Part shown: positions 33,856 to 42,274 of the stretch, piece by piece | Layout of the letters: the number at the start of each line of letters is the position of its first letter | Numbering within the stretch: position 1 is the stretch's first letter | Assembly: GCA_033856515.1 (NCBI GenBank) | Contig: JAWVEY010000017.1 | Coordinates: forward strand, 1 to 64,000 | From: JALZKA01 sp033856515 | Lineage (GTDB): Bacteria; Actinomycetota; Thermoleophilia; Solirubrobacterales; 70-9 | Direction: 5' to 3' | Length of the DNA: 64,000 nucleotides | Translations under genes and position numbers: made by a program | Notes under the pieces: model-generated | What the model saw: the letters and a program-made list of their open reading frames with translations, nothing else | Told to the model about the DNA's origin: nothing | Databases searched by the model: none

Positions 33856-35094
33856 ATGAGCGACTCCGTCGTCAAGGATTCGGGAGCGCGCGCGCTCCTG
33901 CCTCCATTCACCGACGAGCACGAGCAGCTCCGCGAGACGATCGCGCGCTGGGTCTCCACTGAGATCGCCCCGCACGTGGACGAGTGGGACGAGGCGGGCG
34001 AGTTCCCCCGCGAGCTCTACACGCGCGCCGCCGAGCTGGGCTTCCTGGGCCTCAAGTACCCCGTGGAGCTGGGCGGCCAGGGCGGCGACTACGTCCACGA
34101 CGCCGTGTGGTCCGAGGAGATGGCCGCCGCGGGTGCCGGCGGCGGCGTCGGGGCCGGCCTGGGAGCCCATACGGGCATCGCCACCCCGCCGGTGTGGAAG
34201 TTCGGCACGCCGGACCAGCACGAGCGGTTCCTCCGCCCCGCGATCGCCGGCGAGAAAATCGGCGCCCTGGGCATCACCGAGCCCGGCGCCGGGTCCGACG
34301 TCGCCTCGATCCGGACGCGGGCCGACAAGACGCCGGAGGGCTACCGCGTGAACGGCTCCAAGACCTTCATCACGAACGGCGTCCGCGCCGACTTCGTCGT
34401 CACCGCCGTGAAGACCACGCCCGATGGCGGCCACGGGGGCATCTCGTTCCTCCTGCTCGAAAAGGACATGCCCGGCTTCGAGGTGACCCGCAAGCTGGAG
34501 AAGATGGGCTGGCAGGCGTCGGACACGGGCGAGCTCGCCTTCACCGACGTCGACGTGCCGGCCGAGAACCTGCTCGGCCCCGAGAACGGCGGCTTCTACC
34601 TGATCATGGCCAACTTCCAGTGGGAGCGCCTGTTGATGGCGCTCGGCGCAGTCGGAGCGATGCGCCGCCTCCTGGAGGTGACGATCGCCTACTCGCTTGA
34701 GCGCGAAGCCTTTGGCCGGCCGATCGGCCGGTTCCAGGTCCTGCGCCACAAGATCGCCGAGATGGGCGTGAAGCTCGAGGCTTCACGCGCGCTCACCTAT
34801 CACGCGCTCCGCACGTTCATCGAGCCCGAGGCCGAGCGCCGCGAGGCGATCGCCCGGGGCGAGTGGAGCCATCCGTCGATCACCGCCGGGCTCGACGAGG
34901 TCACCAAGGCCAAGCTCCTCACCCAGCGCGCCGCCGTCGAGGTCGCCGACGAGTGCCTCCAGATCCACGGCGGCTACGGCTACATGCGCGAGTACGGGAT
35001 CGAGCGGGCGCTTAGGGACCTGCGCCTGGGCCCGATCGGCGGCGGCACCGACGAGGTCATGAAGGAGATCCTGGGAAAGCGGCTTGGGCTGTGA
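33856..35094 (+). CDS. Acyl-CoA dehydrogenase (third copy, IVD/LCAD-type)
   Basis: The protein has 412 residues. Motifs: ALGITEPGAGSDVASIRT, RVNGSKTFITNGVRADF, RKLEKMGWQASDTGELAFTDVDVP and LQIHGGYGYMREYGIERALRD. The C-terminal site is IGGGTDEVM, without the YEG glutamate. Glu257 in QWERLLMA of helix G is the presumed base. It is closely related in plan to the 28637 gene. There is a 27-residue insertion (IEPEAERREAIARGEWSHPS region) before the last helices. Its stop overlaps the GTG of the hydroxylase gene by four bases. Confidence 0.93.
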   Translation: MSDSVVKDSGARALLPPFTDEHEQLRETIARWVSTEIAPHVDEWDEAGEFPRELYTRAAELGFLGLKYPVELGGQGGDYVHDAVWSEEMAAAGAGGGVGAGLGAHTGIATPPVWKFGTPDQHERFLRPAIAGEKIGALGITEPGAGSDVASIRTRADKTPEGYRVNGSKTFITNGVRADFVVTAVKTTPDGGHGGISFLLLEKDMPGFEVTRKLEKMGWQASDTGELAFTDVDVPAENLLGPENGGFYLIMANFQWERLLMALGAVGAMRRLLEVTIAYSLEREAFGRPIGRFQVLRHKIAEMGVKLEASRALTYHALRTFIEPEAERREAIARGEWSHPSITAGLDEVTKAKLLTQRAAVEVADECLQIHGGYGYMREYGIERALRDLRLGPIGGGTDEVMKEILGKRLGL

Positions 35095-35798
35095 TCCGTC
35101 CGTCCGTACAAGCTGAGTTCGGGCCCGACATCAAGACCCTCGGCGACGCGGTGCGCGAGTTCGCCAAGCGCCACTCGCCGTGGATGATCGCCACGGCGGT
35201 CATCATGCTGGCGCTGATCCGGGTGCTCACGGACGAGCCGCTCTCCTGGCGGGACGCGGTAGCGGTAGCGGCGATGTGCCTCGTCTATCCGTTCGGGGAG
35301 TGGGCCATACACGTCTATTTGCTTCATGCGAAGCCGATTGAGCTTCGTGGACGGCGCTACGAGCTACCGACCACGCGCGACCATCGCTACCACCACCGCC
35401 ACCCCAACAACCTGATGACCCTCCTGCTCGACTCCAAGGAGCTCGCCGAGCTGCTGCTGATCGCCGTCCCATTCGTCGTTTTCGCAATCGGCGTGCCCGT
35501 GGGCCTGATCGCCGGCTCCGTACCGGTCGGCGCGCTGATCAGCGCCGCGATCGCGGGTTACGTGCTGGTCGGCGTGTACGAGTGGACGCATTACCTGATC
35601 CACACCGCTTACGTGCCGCAGACTCGCGTCTATCGCTCGATCTGGCGCAACCACCGTCTACACCACTTCAAGAACGAGCACTACTGGCACGGGATCACGA
35701 ACACGATCGCCGACCACGTGCTGGGCACGCTCCCTGACCACCGGGACATTCCGCGCTCGGAGACAGCGAGGACGCTGGACCGCGGCGGGCCTGGCTGA
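35091..35798 (+). CDS. Fatty acid hydroxylase / sterol desaturase superfamily membrane enzyme
   Basis: The protein has 235 residues from GTG 35091 (GTGA overlap with the dehydrogenase stop). Histidine clusters of the di-iron site are RDHRYHHRHPNN, EWTHYLIHTAY and NHRLHHFKNEHYWHGITN. TM segments flank them (IATAVIMLALIRVL; AVAVAAMCLVYPFGEWAIHVYL; LLIAVPFVVFAIGV; LISAAIAGYVLVGVYEW). It would oxygenate or desaturate a lipid in the membrane with O2. Coupling to an acyl-CoA dehydrogenase suggests a joint lipid-modifying pathway. Confidence 0.9.
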   Translation: MIRPSVQAEFGPDIKTLGDAVREFAKRHSPWMIATAVIMLALIRVLTDEPLSWRDAVAVAAMCLVYPFGEWAIHVYLLHAKPIELRGRRYELPTTRDHRYHHRHPNNLMTLLLDSKELAELLLIAVPFVVFAIGVPVGLIAGSVPVGALISAAIAGYVLVGVYEWTHYLIHTAYVPQTRVYRSIWRNHRLHHFKNEHYWHGITNTIADHVLGTLPDHRDIPRSETARTLDRGGPG

Positions 35799-35815
35799 CG
35801 GGGCCCCAGCCAATG

Positions 35816-35826
35816 GTGCCTGGCAC
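35816..35826. repeat. GTGCCTGGCAC single palindrome unit
   Basis: One unit of the dispersed palindrome, in the context GGTGCCTGGCACC (35815-35827), in the 38-base gap between two convergent genes. Confidence 0.7.
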
Positions 35827-35836
35827 CGCTTGGACG

Positions 35837-36655
35837 TCAGCCGCCGAGGATCGCTCCCACGAGGTTGCCGTTGAACGGGCGGTTGCCCGGCACGAGTTGC
35901 ACTCCACCGAAGCCGGAGTTCGCGCGCATGTAGTCGAGCTCGGACTTTAGGTCCCCGACCCCGTTCGAAGCCGGGATCGGTGCGATCGCGACGGTCGAGA
36001 GAGTTCCGATCGCCTGACCGGAGTCACTCATGAAGCCCGATCCCGAGTCGCCGGGGATGCCCGGAGTCACGGTGTAGACCGTGCGGCTCCAGCCGTTGCC
36101 CTCGCCCTGGACGACGATGCCCTGCTTCGGGCGTAGCTGCATGATGCCCAGGCGTAGCGACGAGTTGCCGTACGTGAAGACCGTGTCGCCGAGCATGGCG
36201 CCGGAGCCGCCGACGGACGTCGGCCCTCCGAGGCGCGGCACGGTCGGATCGACCTTGCTCACGTCGGCAGCGTCGAGCTTGACGAGCGCGAAGTCGTTGT
36301 ACGCGCACGCGTCCGCGTTCGACTCGCCGTTCTGCTGCATCGTGATCCACGACGAGTAGACGAGCGTCCCCGGGCGGGTCGCGCCATCGACCTCGACCGC
36401 CGTGCCGAGCGGCAGGGTGCCGGCGTCGCAGCCGTTTGTGTCCGTGGCCGCGCCGGTGCCCGAACAGTGGGCGGCTTGGCCGAGATACGTGCCGCCGCCG
36501 TCGCGGAACACGAAGTTGGAGGTGCACTGGGCACCTTCGGTGAAGGTCATTACCCCCGGATGGATGTCGGCGCCGTCGTCGGCAGCCGCCACCTGCGGAA
36601 CGAATGCTGTTGCCAGGACGGCGCAGGCCGTCGCCAACACGGATCGATGCTTCAT
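35837..36655 (-). CDS. Secreted trypsin-like serine protease (chymotrypsin fold)
   Basis: The protein has 272 residues from ATG 36655. The signal peptide is MKHRSVLATACAVLATAFVP with cleavage near VAA-ADD. The catalytic triad is complete and in order: His63 (GQAAHCSG), Asp121 (YNDFALVKLD) and Ser204 (GIPGDSGSGF). Cys44/64 and Cys76/117 could form disulfides. It resembles actinobacterial S1 peptidases that act extracellularly. No propeptide is evident. Confidence 0.9.
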   Translation of the reverse strand: MKHRSVLATACAVLATAFVPQVAAADDGADIHPGVMTFTEGAQCTSNFVFRDGGGTYLGQAAHCSGTGAATDTNGCDAGTLPLGTAVEVDGATRPGTLVYSSWITMQQNGESNADACAYNDFALVKLDAADVSKVDPTVPRLGGPTSVGGSGAMLGDTVFTYGNSSLRLGIMQLRPKQGIVVQGEGNGWSRTVYTVTPGIPGDSGSGFMSDSGQAIGTLSTVAIAPIPASNGVGDLKSELDYMRANSGFGGVQLVPGNRPFNGNLVGAILGG

Positions 36656-36795
36656 TGCTTCTTCTATCCCTTGGTCTAATCCCACGGCGCGCCGGATGGC
36701 GCTGCGTCGAGAGCGGATGCCCGATGGCGCCGTTTTCTAAACGATCGAATAGCTTCCCGGCCTCAACCAAGCCACTTACTGGAAGGAACAAGCAA

Positions 36796-37623
36796 ATGGG
36801 ACTTCTCGACGGGAAGAACGCGATCATCACCGGCTCGGCCCGCGGCATCGGTCGCGCGACGGCGGAGCTCTTTGTAAGCGAGGGCGCCCGCGTCCTCATC
36901 AACGACATCGATGGCGACGTCGCCGAGCAGGCAGCGTCCGAGATCGACGGCGAGACCGCGGTCTTTTCTGGCGACCTGACCGAGCCCGGTGTCCCCGACG
37001 AGCTCGTCAAGAAGGCGATCGACGAGTTCGGCGAGGTCGACATCCTGGTGAACAACGCGGGCTATACGTGGGACGGCGTCGCGCACAAGATGACCGACGA
37101 GCAGTTCCAGGCGATGCTCGACATCCACACCGTCGCTCCGTTCAGGCTCTGTCGCGCGATCGCCCCCCACTGGCGCGAGGCCGCAAAGGCCGAGAAGGCC
37201 GAGGGCGTCGAGCGCTTCCGCAAGCTCGTGAACATCTCGTCCATCTCGGGCACCATGGGCAACGCCGGACAGGTGAACTATTCGGCGGGCAAGTCGGCGA
37301 TCGTCGGCATGACCAAGACGCTTGCGAAGGAGTGGGGCGGTCATAAGATCAACGTGAACGCGGTCGCGTTCGGGTTCGTCGAGACGCGACTGACCCAGGC
37401 GAAGGAGAACCAGGAGTCGATCGAGCGCGGCGGCGAGAAGATCGACCTCGGCATCCCCGACCAGATGCGCGGCATGGCCGCGATGATCATCCCGCTCGGG
37501 CGCCCGGCCCAGCCGGAGGAGGCCGCCGGCCCGGTGCTGTTCCTTTGCACCGAGCTCGCGAACTACGTCCACGGGCAGACGCTCAACGTGACCGGCGGCC
37601 AGTTCGGCGGCATGTTCACCTGA
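36796..37623 (+). CDS. SDR family oxidoreductase (FabG/HSD17B4-like)
   Basis: The protein has 275 residues from ATG 36796 with Shine-Dalgarno GGAAGGAA. The cofactor motif is TGSARGIGRATAE and the NNAG motif is VNNAGYTWDG. The active site has Ser149/150 (VNISSISG), Tyr162 and Lys166 (NYSAGKSAIVGM). An insertion with KAEKAEGVERFRKL before the Ser is typical of 3-hydroxyacyl-CoA/3-oxoacyl dehydrogenases. It probably acts on hydroxyacyl thioesters. Its stop overlaps the next ATG (TGATG). Confidence 0.91.
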   Translation: MGLLDGKNAIITGSARGIGRATAELFVSEGARVLINDIDGDVAEQAASEIDGETAVFSGDLTEPGVPDELVKKAIDEFGEVDILVNNAGYTWDGVAHKMTDEQFQAMLDIHTVAPFRLCRAIAPHWREAAKAEKAEGVERFRKLVNISSISGTMGNAGQVNYSAGKSAIVGMTKTLAKEWGGHKINVNAVAFGFVETRLTQAKENQESIERGGEKIDLGIPDQMRGMAAMIIPLGRPAQPEEAAGPVLFLCTELANYVHGQTLNVTGGQFGGMFT

Positions 37624-38093
37624 TGCGCTCCGCCAAGATAGCTGCGGCGACGCTCGGCGCTGCCGCGGTCGCAGCGCTCCTCGCCACCTCTCCCGTCCAG
37701 GGCGAGCAGGCGGCGCAGACGTGCGAGGGCGAGCAGGCGACCATCGTCGGCAAGGACGGCGACGACAAGAAGCTCAGGGGCACGAAGGGCGATGACGTGA
37801 TCGCGGCACGCGGCGGCGACGACTTCATCGACGCCAAGGGTGGGGACGACCTCATCTGTGCGGGCTCCGGCGGCGACTTCGTCGTCGGCGGCTCGGGCGA
37901 CGACGTTGCGAACGGTGATCCCGGCGACGACCTCATGTTCGGCGAGGGAGGCAAGGACGAGCTCTTCGGCAAAGAGGGCGACGACGGCATCTCGGGCGGC
38001 GAGAGCGGCGGCGACCTCTGCCACGGCGGGCCCGGAGAGGATCTCGCCGTCAAGGATGACTGCGAGCACATCCAGAGCGCCGACGGAGTTTGA
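37623..38093 (+). CDS. Secreted RTX-type calcium-binding repeat protein
   Basis: The protein has 156 residues from ATG 37623. The signal peptide ends near VQG-EQ. It then has about five to six nonapeptide-like units of the GGxGxDxxx type (KGDDVIAARGGDDFIDAKGG, GSGGDFVVGGSGDDVANGDP, GKEGDDGISGGESGGDLCHG), which would form a calcium beta-roll. Cysteines (TCEGEQ, LICAG, LCHGG, DDCEH) suggest extracellular disulfides. No catalytic domain is attached. The one-base stop/start overlap with the SDR gene suggests co-transcription, a surprising pairing. Confidence 0.85.
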   Translation: MRSAKIAAATLGAAAVAALLATSPVQGEQAAQTCEGEQATIVGKDGDDKKLRGTKGDDVIAARGGDDFIDAKGGDDLICAGSGGDFVVGGSGDDVANGDPGDDLMFGEGGKDELFGKEGDDGISGGESGGDLCHGGPGEDLAVKDDCEHIQSADGV

Positions 38094-38126
38094 ACCAGAC
38101 GGGGCGCCGGCTCGTAGATTGAGCCG

Positions 38127-38849
38127 GTGGCCCGCTTCGGCTTTCTTCTCCTGGTTCTCTTGTTCCTCGCGGGTTGCGGCTCGGAGTCAGAACCACCGGA
38201 TCCCGAGCCTCCAATCCCGGCGGGCGCGGAGCGCGGAACGAGCGTCGCCGCGCTGGGCGACTCGATCACCGCGGGCAATCCGCTGTACGACCCCGATCCG
38301 GCTCAACGAGACGCGCTGGGGTTCGGTTCCGACCCCGAAAGCCAGTACGAGTACTGGGCATCCGAGTCGAACCTGGACCTCGACTTCGTCAACTGCGGCG
38401 TGTTCGGCGAGCGAACCGACGAGATCGCGGAGCGGCTTCAGGAGTGCGTGGAGGACGCCGACCTCGTGATCGTGCAAGGCGGGATCAACGACATCGCGCA
38501 AACGCTCGGCTCGGACCCACAGGCGATGACCGACGTGGTGGCCGCTGCCGCGGCGAACATCAACGGCATGCTCGCCGAGGCGGACGAGATGGGCCTCGAC
38601 GCCGCGGTGGCCAACGTCCTGCCGTGGAACAACGGCCATCCTGCCGCCGACGATCCGATCGACGATCTCAACGCGGAGATCGCGGACATCGCCAGGCGCC
38701 GCGACGTCCCGCTCCTCGACTTCCACGGCGCTCTCGAAGCCAAGGACGCGCCCGGGACGATGGCCCCGCAATACACCGACGACGGCGACCACCCCTCGAT
38801 CGAGGGCTACCGCATCCTGGGCGAGCTGGTCGCACACAAGCTCGGCTGA
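38127..38849 (+). CDS. SGNH/GDSL-hydrolase lipoprotein
   Basis: The protein has 240 residues from GTG 38127. The lipobox LFLAGC gives lipidated Cys17. Block I is AALGDSITAG (Ser46), block III is QGGINDI (Asn121) and block V is DDGDHPS (Asp219, His222). The block-II Gly is in NCGVFGERTDEI. It is an extracytoplasmic lipase/esterase or carbohydrate esterase anchored to the membrane. The substrate is unknown. Confidence 0.9.
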   Translation: MARFGFLLLVLLFLAGCGSESEPPDPEPPIPAGAERGTSVAALGDSITAGNPLYDPDPAQRDALGFGSDPESQYEYWASESNLDLDFVNCGVFGERTDEIAERLQECVEDADLVIVQGGINDIAQTLGSDPQAMTDVVAAAAANINGMLAEADEMGLDAAVANVLPWNNGHPAADDPIDDLNAEIADIARRRDVPLLDFHGALEAKDAPGTMAPQYTDDGDHPSIEGYRILGELVAHKLG

Positions 38850-38866
38850 GGCCTTAGGCTGCGCCC

Positions 38867-39322
38867 ATGTCGTCCCCGATTAACGTGGGCCCCGGCGAAG
38901 GGCGGACGATTGCCGGCCCGGTCGGCGGCCCGCTGACGTTCAAGGTCACCGGCGCCGAGACTGGCGGAACGCTGACGGCGTTCGAGAACGTCATCCCGCC
39001 AGGCCAGGGGCCTCCGCTGCACACCCACGACGCTGAGGACGAAGCGTGGTACCTGATCGAAGGGGCCTTGCGCTTCCGAATCGGCGACGAGGAAAGCGAG
39101 GCGACGCAGGGCTCATTCGTCTTCGTTCCACGTGGCACGCCGCATGCGTTCCGGAACGAGACGGACTCCGAGACTCGGATCCTTGTGCTATTCACTCCCT
39201 CCGGGATGGAAGCCTTCTTCGAAGGCTTCGCCGAGGTGCCGAAGTCGGAACTCGGCCCGGAAACCTTCATCGAACACGGAGAGCCCGTCGGGATGACGAT
39301 CGTCGGCCCGCCCCTCGGCTGA
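38867..39322 (+). CDS. Single-domain cupin protein
   Basis: The protein has 151 residues. Both cupin motifs are intact: motif 1 LHTHDAEDEAWYLIEG with His52, His54 and Glu59, and motif 2 GSFVFVPRGTPHAFRN with the third His. It therefore probably binds one metal ion. It resembles quercetin-2,3-dioxygenase-like or isomerase-like cupins, but substrate and activity are not readable. It is convergent with an SDR gene, separated by one base. Confidence 0.88.
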   Translation: MSSPINVGPGEGRTIAGPVGGPLTFKVTGAETGGTLTAFENVIPPGQGPPLHTHDAEDEAWYLIEGALRFRIGDEESEATQGSFVFVPRGTPHAFRNETDSETRILVLFTPSGMEAFFEGFAEVPKSELGPETFIEHGEPVGMTIVGPPLG

Positions 39323-39323
39323 T

Positions 39324-40217
39324 CTACGCCTTCGGCTTGCGCTCCTCCGCCGGCACGGTGCCTGACCCCTCCTGATCTCCGTACATCCCGGGCGGCCAAG
39401 AGCCGAACCAGTTGTCGCGGGCACCGTCCATCGTGATCGTCGCGCCGGAGTAGAAGTCGCCGGCGGGCGAAGCGAGGTAGGCGACGAGCCATGCCCACTC
39501 CTCCTCGGTCCCCATCCGCCCGAGCGGGATGGTCCGCGCGATGTTCTCGCTTACGACCGCGGGGTATTTGGTGCGCACCGTCTCCGTGTCGAACTGCCCC
39601 GCTGCAAGCGCGCACAGCTTGACCCCGTGCTGGGACCACTCGATCGAGAGCGTCTTCATCATGTTCTCGACCGCCGCGCGCGCGGCGCCGGAGTGGACCA
39701 TTCCGGGCATTCCGGCGTGCGGCGAGAGCGTCACGCTGAGGACCTTGCCGCCGCCCTGCTGGATGAACGCCTTGGTCGCGGCGGCGTGGGTCATGAGCCA
39801 GGTGCCGACGACGTTCAGCTCGATCACGGTTCGGAACCCCTTGGGCGTGATGGCCTCCGCGGGGCTCAGGAATTGCCCGCCCGCGTTGTTCACCAGGACG
39901 TCGAGCCTGCCGTGGCGCTCGAGCACGCGGTCTACGAGCGCGTCCACCGCCTCTTCGTCGCGGATGTCCATTGCCTCCGCTTCTGCCTTGCCGCCTCCGT
40001 CCGTGATCATCGCTGCCGTCTCTTCGATCGGCTCGGAACGGCGCCCGCAGCCAATTACTTTGGCGCCAAGCCGGGCCAGTTCGACCGCGCTCGCGCGACC
40101 CAGGCCGGACCCGGCGCCCGAGACCAGGCAGACCTGGTCTCGGAGCAGATCGTCTCGAAAGATTTGAGAGGCCTCGCCCATCCGGGCGCGAGCATAGTCC
40201 GCCCGGGCCTTGCCCAT
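39324..40217 (-). CDS. SDR protein of the 2,4-dienoyl-/trans-2-enoyl-CoA reductase type, altered active site
   Basis: The protein has 297 residues from ATG 40217, which has Shine-Dalgarno GGAGG five bases upstream. The cofactor motif SGAGSGLGRAS and VNNAGGQFLSP are normal. Where classical SDRs have YxxxK, this protein reads S-GAA-R (Ser176, Arg180, in MVHSGAARAAVENM). A missing Tyr in a His-Ser/Ala-Gly context is known for peroxisomal dienoyl-CoA reductase-like SDRs, but the Lys to Arg change is unusual. The last 15 residues run over a degenerate GTGCC repeat (39351-39364). Confidence 0.86.
   Translation of the reverse strand: MGKARADYARARMGEASQIFRDDLLRDQVCLVSGAGSGLGRASAVELARLGAKVIGCGRRSEPIEETAAMITDGGGKAEAEAMDIRDEEAVDALVDRVLERHGRLDVLVNNAGGQFLSPAEAITPKGFRTVIELNVVGTWLMTHAAATKAFIQQGGGKVLSVTLSPHAGMPGMVHSGAARAAVENMMKTLSIEWSQHGVKLCALAAGQFDTETVRTKYPAVVSENIARTIPLGRMGTEEEWAWLVAYLASPAGDFYSGATITMDGARDNWFGSWPPGMYGDQEGSGTVPAEERKPKA
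39351..39364. repeat. Degenerate GTGCCWGGCAC repeat at the end of an SDR gene
   Basis: CGGCACGGTGCCTG followed by ACCCC matches the junction and part of both units of the double palindrome, with the outer arms decayed. It encodes GTVP in the SDR C-terminus. Confidence 0.45.
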
Positions 40218-40233
40218 CTACCCTCCGCGAGCG

Positions 40234-41139
40234 ATGAAGGTGAAGGCAACGCCCCGCCCGTTGACCGGCCCGCTGCAAGGCGGCACGCCGGGAACGACCG
40301 TTGCCGTCGAGCCGCTCGACACCGGCTGGTTCCAGGTGCCCCCGGCATTTCTCGAGAGCGCTGGCCGCCTCTCAACGCTCCGGATGCTCGGAATCGGCAC
40401 GCCGCGCTCGCGCTGGTGGACGATCCCCGTCCCGTCGTTCCTGATCCATCACCCGTCGGCGGGGCCGTTCCTGGTCGACACCGGTCTGCATCCATCGGTG
40501 ACGTCGAAGCCCGCGGCAAACCTTGGCCGGATCATCACCCGGTTCTCACGCCCGAATCTCGAGGCCGGCAAAGACGTGGCTGCGCAGCTGCGCTCTCGAG
40601 GGCTCGAGGCGAAGGACATCAAGACGGTGGTGATGACGCACATGCACTTCGACCACACGTCGGCGATGTCGGAGCTGGGCAACGCCAGCTTCATCCTCTC
40701 CGAACCCGAGTGGGAGGCAGCCACGACCACTTCCCGGCCATTTATGCACGGCTACGAAACGTCCCATTTCGATTACGCCTTCGACTACCGCACCGTTTCC
40801 TTCGACGGGCCGAACGTCGGCTCGTACTCGACCTTCGGGCGCACCTTCGACCTATTCGGCGACGGCAGCGTCAGGCTTGCGTTCACGCCCGGCCACACGC
40901 ACGGCCACATGTCGCTCATCTGCCACTTGAAGGATCGTGACCTGGTGATCGCGGGCGACGCGATCTACACGCTCGGCCAGCTCGACGACGCGGCGCCTCC
41001 ACCCCGCCCCGAGGACCCCCACACGTGGCGGCGCTCCGCGCAGGAGCTCAAGCTGTTCAAGCGCCAGTACCCCCAGGCCGTGATCATCCCCGGGCACGAT
41101 TTCGAGGCGTGGGCGGCCCTCGAAGACCGCTACGAGTAG
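40234..41139 (+). CDS. Metallo-beta-lactamase-fold hydrolase (AHL-lactonase-like)
   Basis: The protein has 301 residues from ATG 40234. The metal motif HxHxDH is at residues 136-141 (MTHMHFDHTS). Later ligands are GHTHGHMS, AGDAIYT and PGHD. The lead-in PVPSFLIHHPSAGPFLVDTGLHP is typical of the N-acyl-homoserine-lactonase-like branch. A lactonase or other hydrolase role is inferred. No quorum-sensing gene is nearby. Confidence 0.88.
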   Translation: MKVKATPRPLTGPLQGGTPGTTVAVEPLDTGWFQVPPAFLESAGRLSTLRMLGIGTPRSRWWTIPVPSFLIHHPSAGPFLVDTGLHPSVTSKPAANLGRIITRFSRPNLEAGKDVAAQLRSRGLEAKDIKTVVMTHMHFDHTSAMSELGNASFILSEPEWEAATTTSRPFMHGYETSHFDYAFDYRTVSFDGPNVGSYSTFGRTFDLFGDGSVRLAFTPGHTHGHMSLICHLKDRDLVIAGDAIYTLGQLDDAAPPPRPEDPHTWRRSAQELKLFKRQYPQAVIIPGHDFEAWAALEDRYE

Positions 41140-41490
41140 CTAGAGCTTGTCTTCGAGCTCGGCGGCGCGCTCGTCGTGGCGCCCCGCGGCCTGCCCGGCG
41201 CGGCGCTTGCCGCCCTCGGCCTTGGCCGCCTCGCGAGCGTGCTCCTCGGCCTTTTGCTCATGCTCGTCGGCAAGCTGCTTGTGGCGCCGTGCCTCGCGCG
41301 TGAGCTGCTCTGACCTATTGCCGAGCTCGCGCGCCCGGCCGGCTCCCGCTTCGGCCTCCTGGCGGTGCCCGTGCGCGTCGCGGCGTAACCGCTTGCGCTC
41401 CGCCTCCTGCTTGGCGGCATAGGAGCGGTAGGCCAGGAAGCCCAGCACCAGGACGGCGACAACGATGATGACGATTACAAGTGTGCTCAC
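41140..41490 (-). CDS. Membrane-anchored coiled-coil protein
   Basis: The protein has 116 residues from GTG 41490 (GTGA overlap with the acyltransferase stop). One N-terminal TM helix (LVIVIIVVAVLVLGFLAY) is followed by a highly charged alpha-helical tail of Arg/Glu/Ala/His heptads (AEAGAGRARELGNRSEQLTR, KQLADEHEQKAEEHAREAAK). It is similar in design to small actinobacterial envelope proteins. Its function is unknown. Confidence 0.75.
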   Translation of the reverse strand: MSTLVIVIIVVAVLVLGFLAYRSYAAKQEAERKRLRRDAHGHRQEAEAGAGRARELGNRSEQLTREARRHKQLADEHEQKAEEHAREAAKAEGGKRRAGQAAGRHDERAAELEDKL

Positions 41491-42263
41491 AAAGAAGCGT
41501 GTTCCCGCGCTGCCGCACCGCGAAACTCGCCGGCCTTGATTCGCGCCGCCGCGCCCTTGCGGCCCTCGGCCTCGAGCACCACGTACATCGCCTTGACGCG
41601 GTCGAAGACCTGACGGGAAACGACGAGCGCTTCCTCGTGCGAGGGCGACTCGTTGAGGGGGAAGGTGATCGGCTCGCCGTATTGGAGCGTCACCTTGGGG
41701 AACCGGAGGCGCTTCCAGGCGCGAGCGCCGGAGGTGCCATGGATCGCCAGAGGCACGACCGGGACGCCGGATTCGAGCGCGAGCCGTCCGACGCCGGCCT
41801 TCGGCTCACCCAGCCGGCCGGTTCGCGAGCGCCCGCCCTCGCAGTACATGCCCACGCACCCGCCGCGCTTGAGCACAGCGGCGGCCGTGATGAACGCCTC
41901 CTCGTCGTGGTGGCCGCGGCGCACGGGGAAGACGCCTCCGACCCTGAAGATGTAGTTCAGGATCGGGTTGCCGTAGAGCTGCGACTTCGCCATGAACTGG
42001 ATCTTCCGGCGGATATAGACCCCGGCGAAGAAGTGGTCGAGGTTCGAGAAGTGGTTCGGCGCGAGGATGAACCCGCCGTCCTTCGGCACGTTGTTCGCGT
42101 CGAGCGCCCAGCCGCGGTACACGAACATGAGAAGCGGCGTTACGACCATTCGGACCAGCTCGTAGATCCAGCCGGGACGATGCGTCCGCACCCACTCGTG
42201 GTAACGGGTGAACGTCTCGGCGGGCCGAGGATCCTTATAGACCTGTGGCTTCATGTCGGGCAT
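41487..42263 (-). CDS. 1-acyl-sn-glycerol-3-phosphate acyltransferase (PlsC-like)
   Basis: The protein has 258 residues from ATG 42263. Acyltransferase motifs are block I NHFSNLD (HX4D with a Ser/Asn variation), block III CEGGRSRTGRLG and block IV VPLAIHGTSG. It attaches an acyl chain to lysophosphatidate in the membrane. It follows glpK on the same strand after 111 bases and precedes a coupled membrane protein, which suggests a glycerolipid operon. Its leader shares a 26-base core and the first codons (ATGCCCGAC) with metH. Confidence 0.9.
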   Translation of the reverse strand: MPDMKPQVYKDPRPAETFTRYHEWVRTHRPGWIYELVRMVVTPLLMFVYRGWALDANNVPKDGGFILAPNHFSNLDHFFAGVYIRRKIQFMAKSQLYGNPILNYIFRVGGVFPVRRGHHDEEAFITAAAVLKRGGCVGMYCEGGRSRTGRLGEPKAGVGRLALESGVPVVPLAIHGTSGARAWKRLRFPKVTLQYGEPITFPLNESPSHEEALVVSRQVFDRVKAMYVVLEAEGRKGAAARIKAGEFRGAAAREHASL

Positions 42264-42274
42264 CTGATCGATGA

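Noticed and set aside
40234..41139. Quorum-quenching system
   Set aside because: The MBL protein resembles AHL lactonases, but no LuxR/LuxI or other signalling gene is present, so only the fold-level call is kept.
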